In this document: positions 42,451 through 43,047 of the stretch, in pieces
How positions within the stretch are numbered: the stretch's first letter is position 1
Layout: each line of letters opens with the position of its first letter
NCBI GenBank assembly: GCA_949298955.1
Contig: CASFYQ010000018.1
Span: 1-43,047, forward strand
DNA length: 43,047 nt
Direction of reading: 5' to 3'
Source: an uncultured Bacteroidales bacterium
GTDB taxonomy: Bacteria > Bacteroidota > Bacteroidia > Bacteroidales > Barnesiellaceae
Notes under the pieces: model-generated
What the model saw: only the letters and a program-made list of their open reading frames with translations
Told to the model about the DNA's origin: nothing
Database searches by the model: none
Program-made: the position numbers and the translations under genes

Positions 42451-43047
42451 ATGGCTAGTAACATCAACATTCAGAAAAAATGCGAGTGGTGTGGCAAATT
42501 ATTTATTGCCCACAAAACCTCGACACGATGCTGTTCGCATCGTTGTGCTAACCTTGCCTACAAAGAAAAAACAAGGCAAAAGCGTGTTAGCGAATTTCAA
42601 ACAATGGTCAATCATCAGATCGAAAAAGAAGATTGCATTGACAAGGATTTCTTTACCCCAAGCGAAGCTGCAAAGTATATTGGCATCAGCAGGGCTACCT
42701 TTTACAGGTATCTGGAAACTAACCTGGTAAAATCGGTTCAGTTAAAGAGAAAGACTATTATCAGAAAACGAGACATCGAGGCTCTATTTGATAATGCTTC
42801 TCCTTACAAAAAACATCTACCAAGAGCTAAGCAGAGCATCACTGACTTCTACACCACAGCTGAAGTCAAGGAGAAGTATGGCATAAAAGATTCCTGGATA
42901 TTTCATATAGCTAAAGAGCATAATATCCCTAGGACATTTAACCGTGGTAAAACCTATTGGAGCAAAAAGCATATTGATGACTACTTTGCAAAGAAAGCTC
43001 CCGATCCTGAAATCAAGGAATGGTACAGCACGCAAGACATGCAGGAG
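42451..43047 (+). CDS. Zinc-ribbon and helix-turn-helix protein, excisionase-like, partial
   Basis: The gene starts at 42451 (MASNINIQ) and runs past the window end with 199 codons visible. The N terminus has a zinc-ribbon pattern, CEWC (residues 11-14) then RCCSHRC (26-32). MerR/excisionase-type helix-turn-helix units follow. The first has FTPSEAAKYIGISRATFYRY (about 70-89), the second has YTTAEVKEKYGIKDSWIF (about 135-152), and a third begins WYSTQDMQE at the window edge. Proteins of this design lie next to tyrosine integrase genes of Bacteroides integrative elements and probably control integration or excision. Base composition is more AT-rich than mnmE. The integrase would be expected just beyond the window. 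Confidence 0.75.
   Translation, partial: MASNINIQKKCEWCGKLFIAHKTSTRCCSHRCANLAYKEKTRQKRVSEFQTMVNHQIEKEDCIDKDFFTPSEAAKYIGISRATFYRYLETNLVKSVQLKRKTIIRKRDIEALFDNASPYKKHLPRAKQSITDFYTTAEVKEKYGIKDSWIFHIAKEHNIPRTFNRGKTYWSKKHIDDYFAKKAPDPEIKEWYSTQDMQE

Noticed and set aside
42446..42730. A 94-codon frame beginning at 42446
   Set aside because: It is out of frame with the zinc-ribbon protein starting at 42451, which has clear Cys and helix-turn-helix motifs and stays open to the window's end.
1..43047. CRISPR arrays, rRNA genes or complete insertion sequences
   Set aside because: No regularly spaced repeats of 24-40 bp, no rRNA-like sequence and no transposase gene were seen.

Overview
The window reads as a Bacteroidales chromosome segment, most like Barnesiella or a relative; the genus is an inference from gene content and a moderately GC-rich codon style. 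Supporting signs are Bacteroidetes sigma-type promoters (TTG, about 20 nt, TAnnTTTG), almost no Shine-Dalgarno sequences, a Bacteroidia type V fimbrial operon, DUF4270 and DUF3575 proteins, and a membrane pyrophosphatase. Most of 1350-42200 looks like settled chromosome. Both ends look like mobile DNA.

Layout. 1-1340: AT-richer, element-like DNA with a frameshifted gene and a 79-bp nested palindrome, ending at GTATCTTTGC, which fits the CTnDOT-type attachment consensus GTANNTTTGC. 1662-10453: phage-type genes in two blocks. A portal protein (1662-3542) is separated from a three-gene operon (7120-10453: ejection/pilot-like protein, unknown, large polyvalent protein with a zincin motif) by the K+-dependent membrane pyrophosphatase hppA and a WG-repeat protein. 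No capsid, terminase, tail or integrase gene is visible, yet the phage-type frames are open. 10526-18239: housekeeping genes fabI, a ROK sugar kinase, tRNA-Thr(CGT), a DUF4270 lipoprotein, a GT5-like starch/glycogen synthase homologue, panC-panD and a MATE exporter.

18441-31567: one long minus-strand type V pilus operon. In transcription order it encodes DUF3575, a DUF3868/OmpA/TPR lipoprotein, a FimB/Mfa2-type anchor, the likely major fimbrillin, three further fimbrillin-like lipoproteins, and a 1526-residue non-lipoprotein adhesin whose C terminus resembles a type IX secretion sorting domain. An AraC-type regulator (32071-32925) lies just upstream on the same strand. A repeat-rich operator candidate lies in the 500-bp gap between regulator and operon, and a stable hairpin lies just after the major fimbrillin gene.

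33248-42202: a small exported protein of unknown role, ffh, folD, a CapA-type phosphoesterase, miaA, pepT, a membrane-anchored DNA/RNA non-specific nuclease and mnmE. 42203-43047: just past the mnmE stop codon come clustered palindromes, a 10-bp phased repeat and the start of a zinc-ribbon plus helix-turn-helix (excisionase-like) protein that runs off the window. This looks like the left end of an integrated element using the mnmE 3' end, a known integration target in other bacteria.

The best candidate for something undescribed is the split, apparently maintained phage-gene set around hppA. Next come the two element junctions, the unusual tRNA-Thr, and the regulatory structures of the pilus operon.
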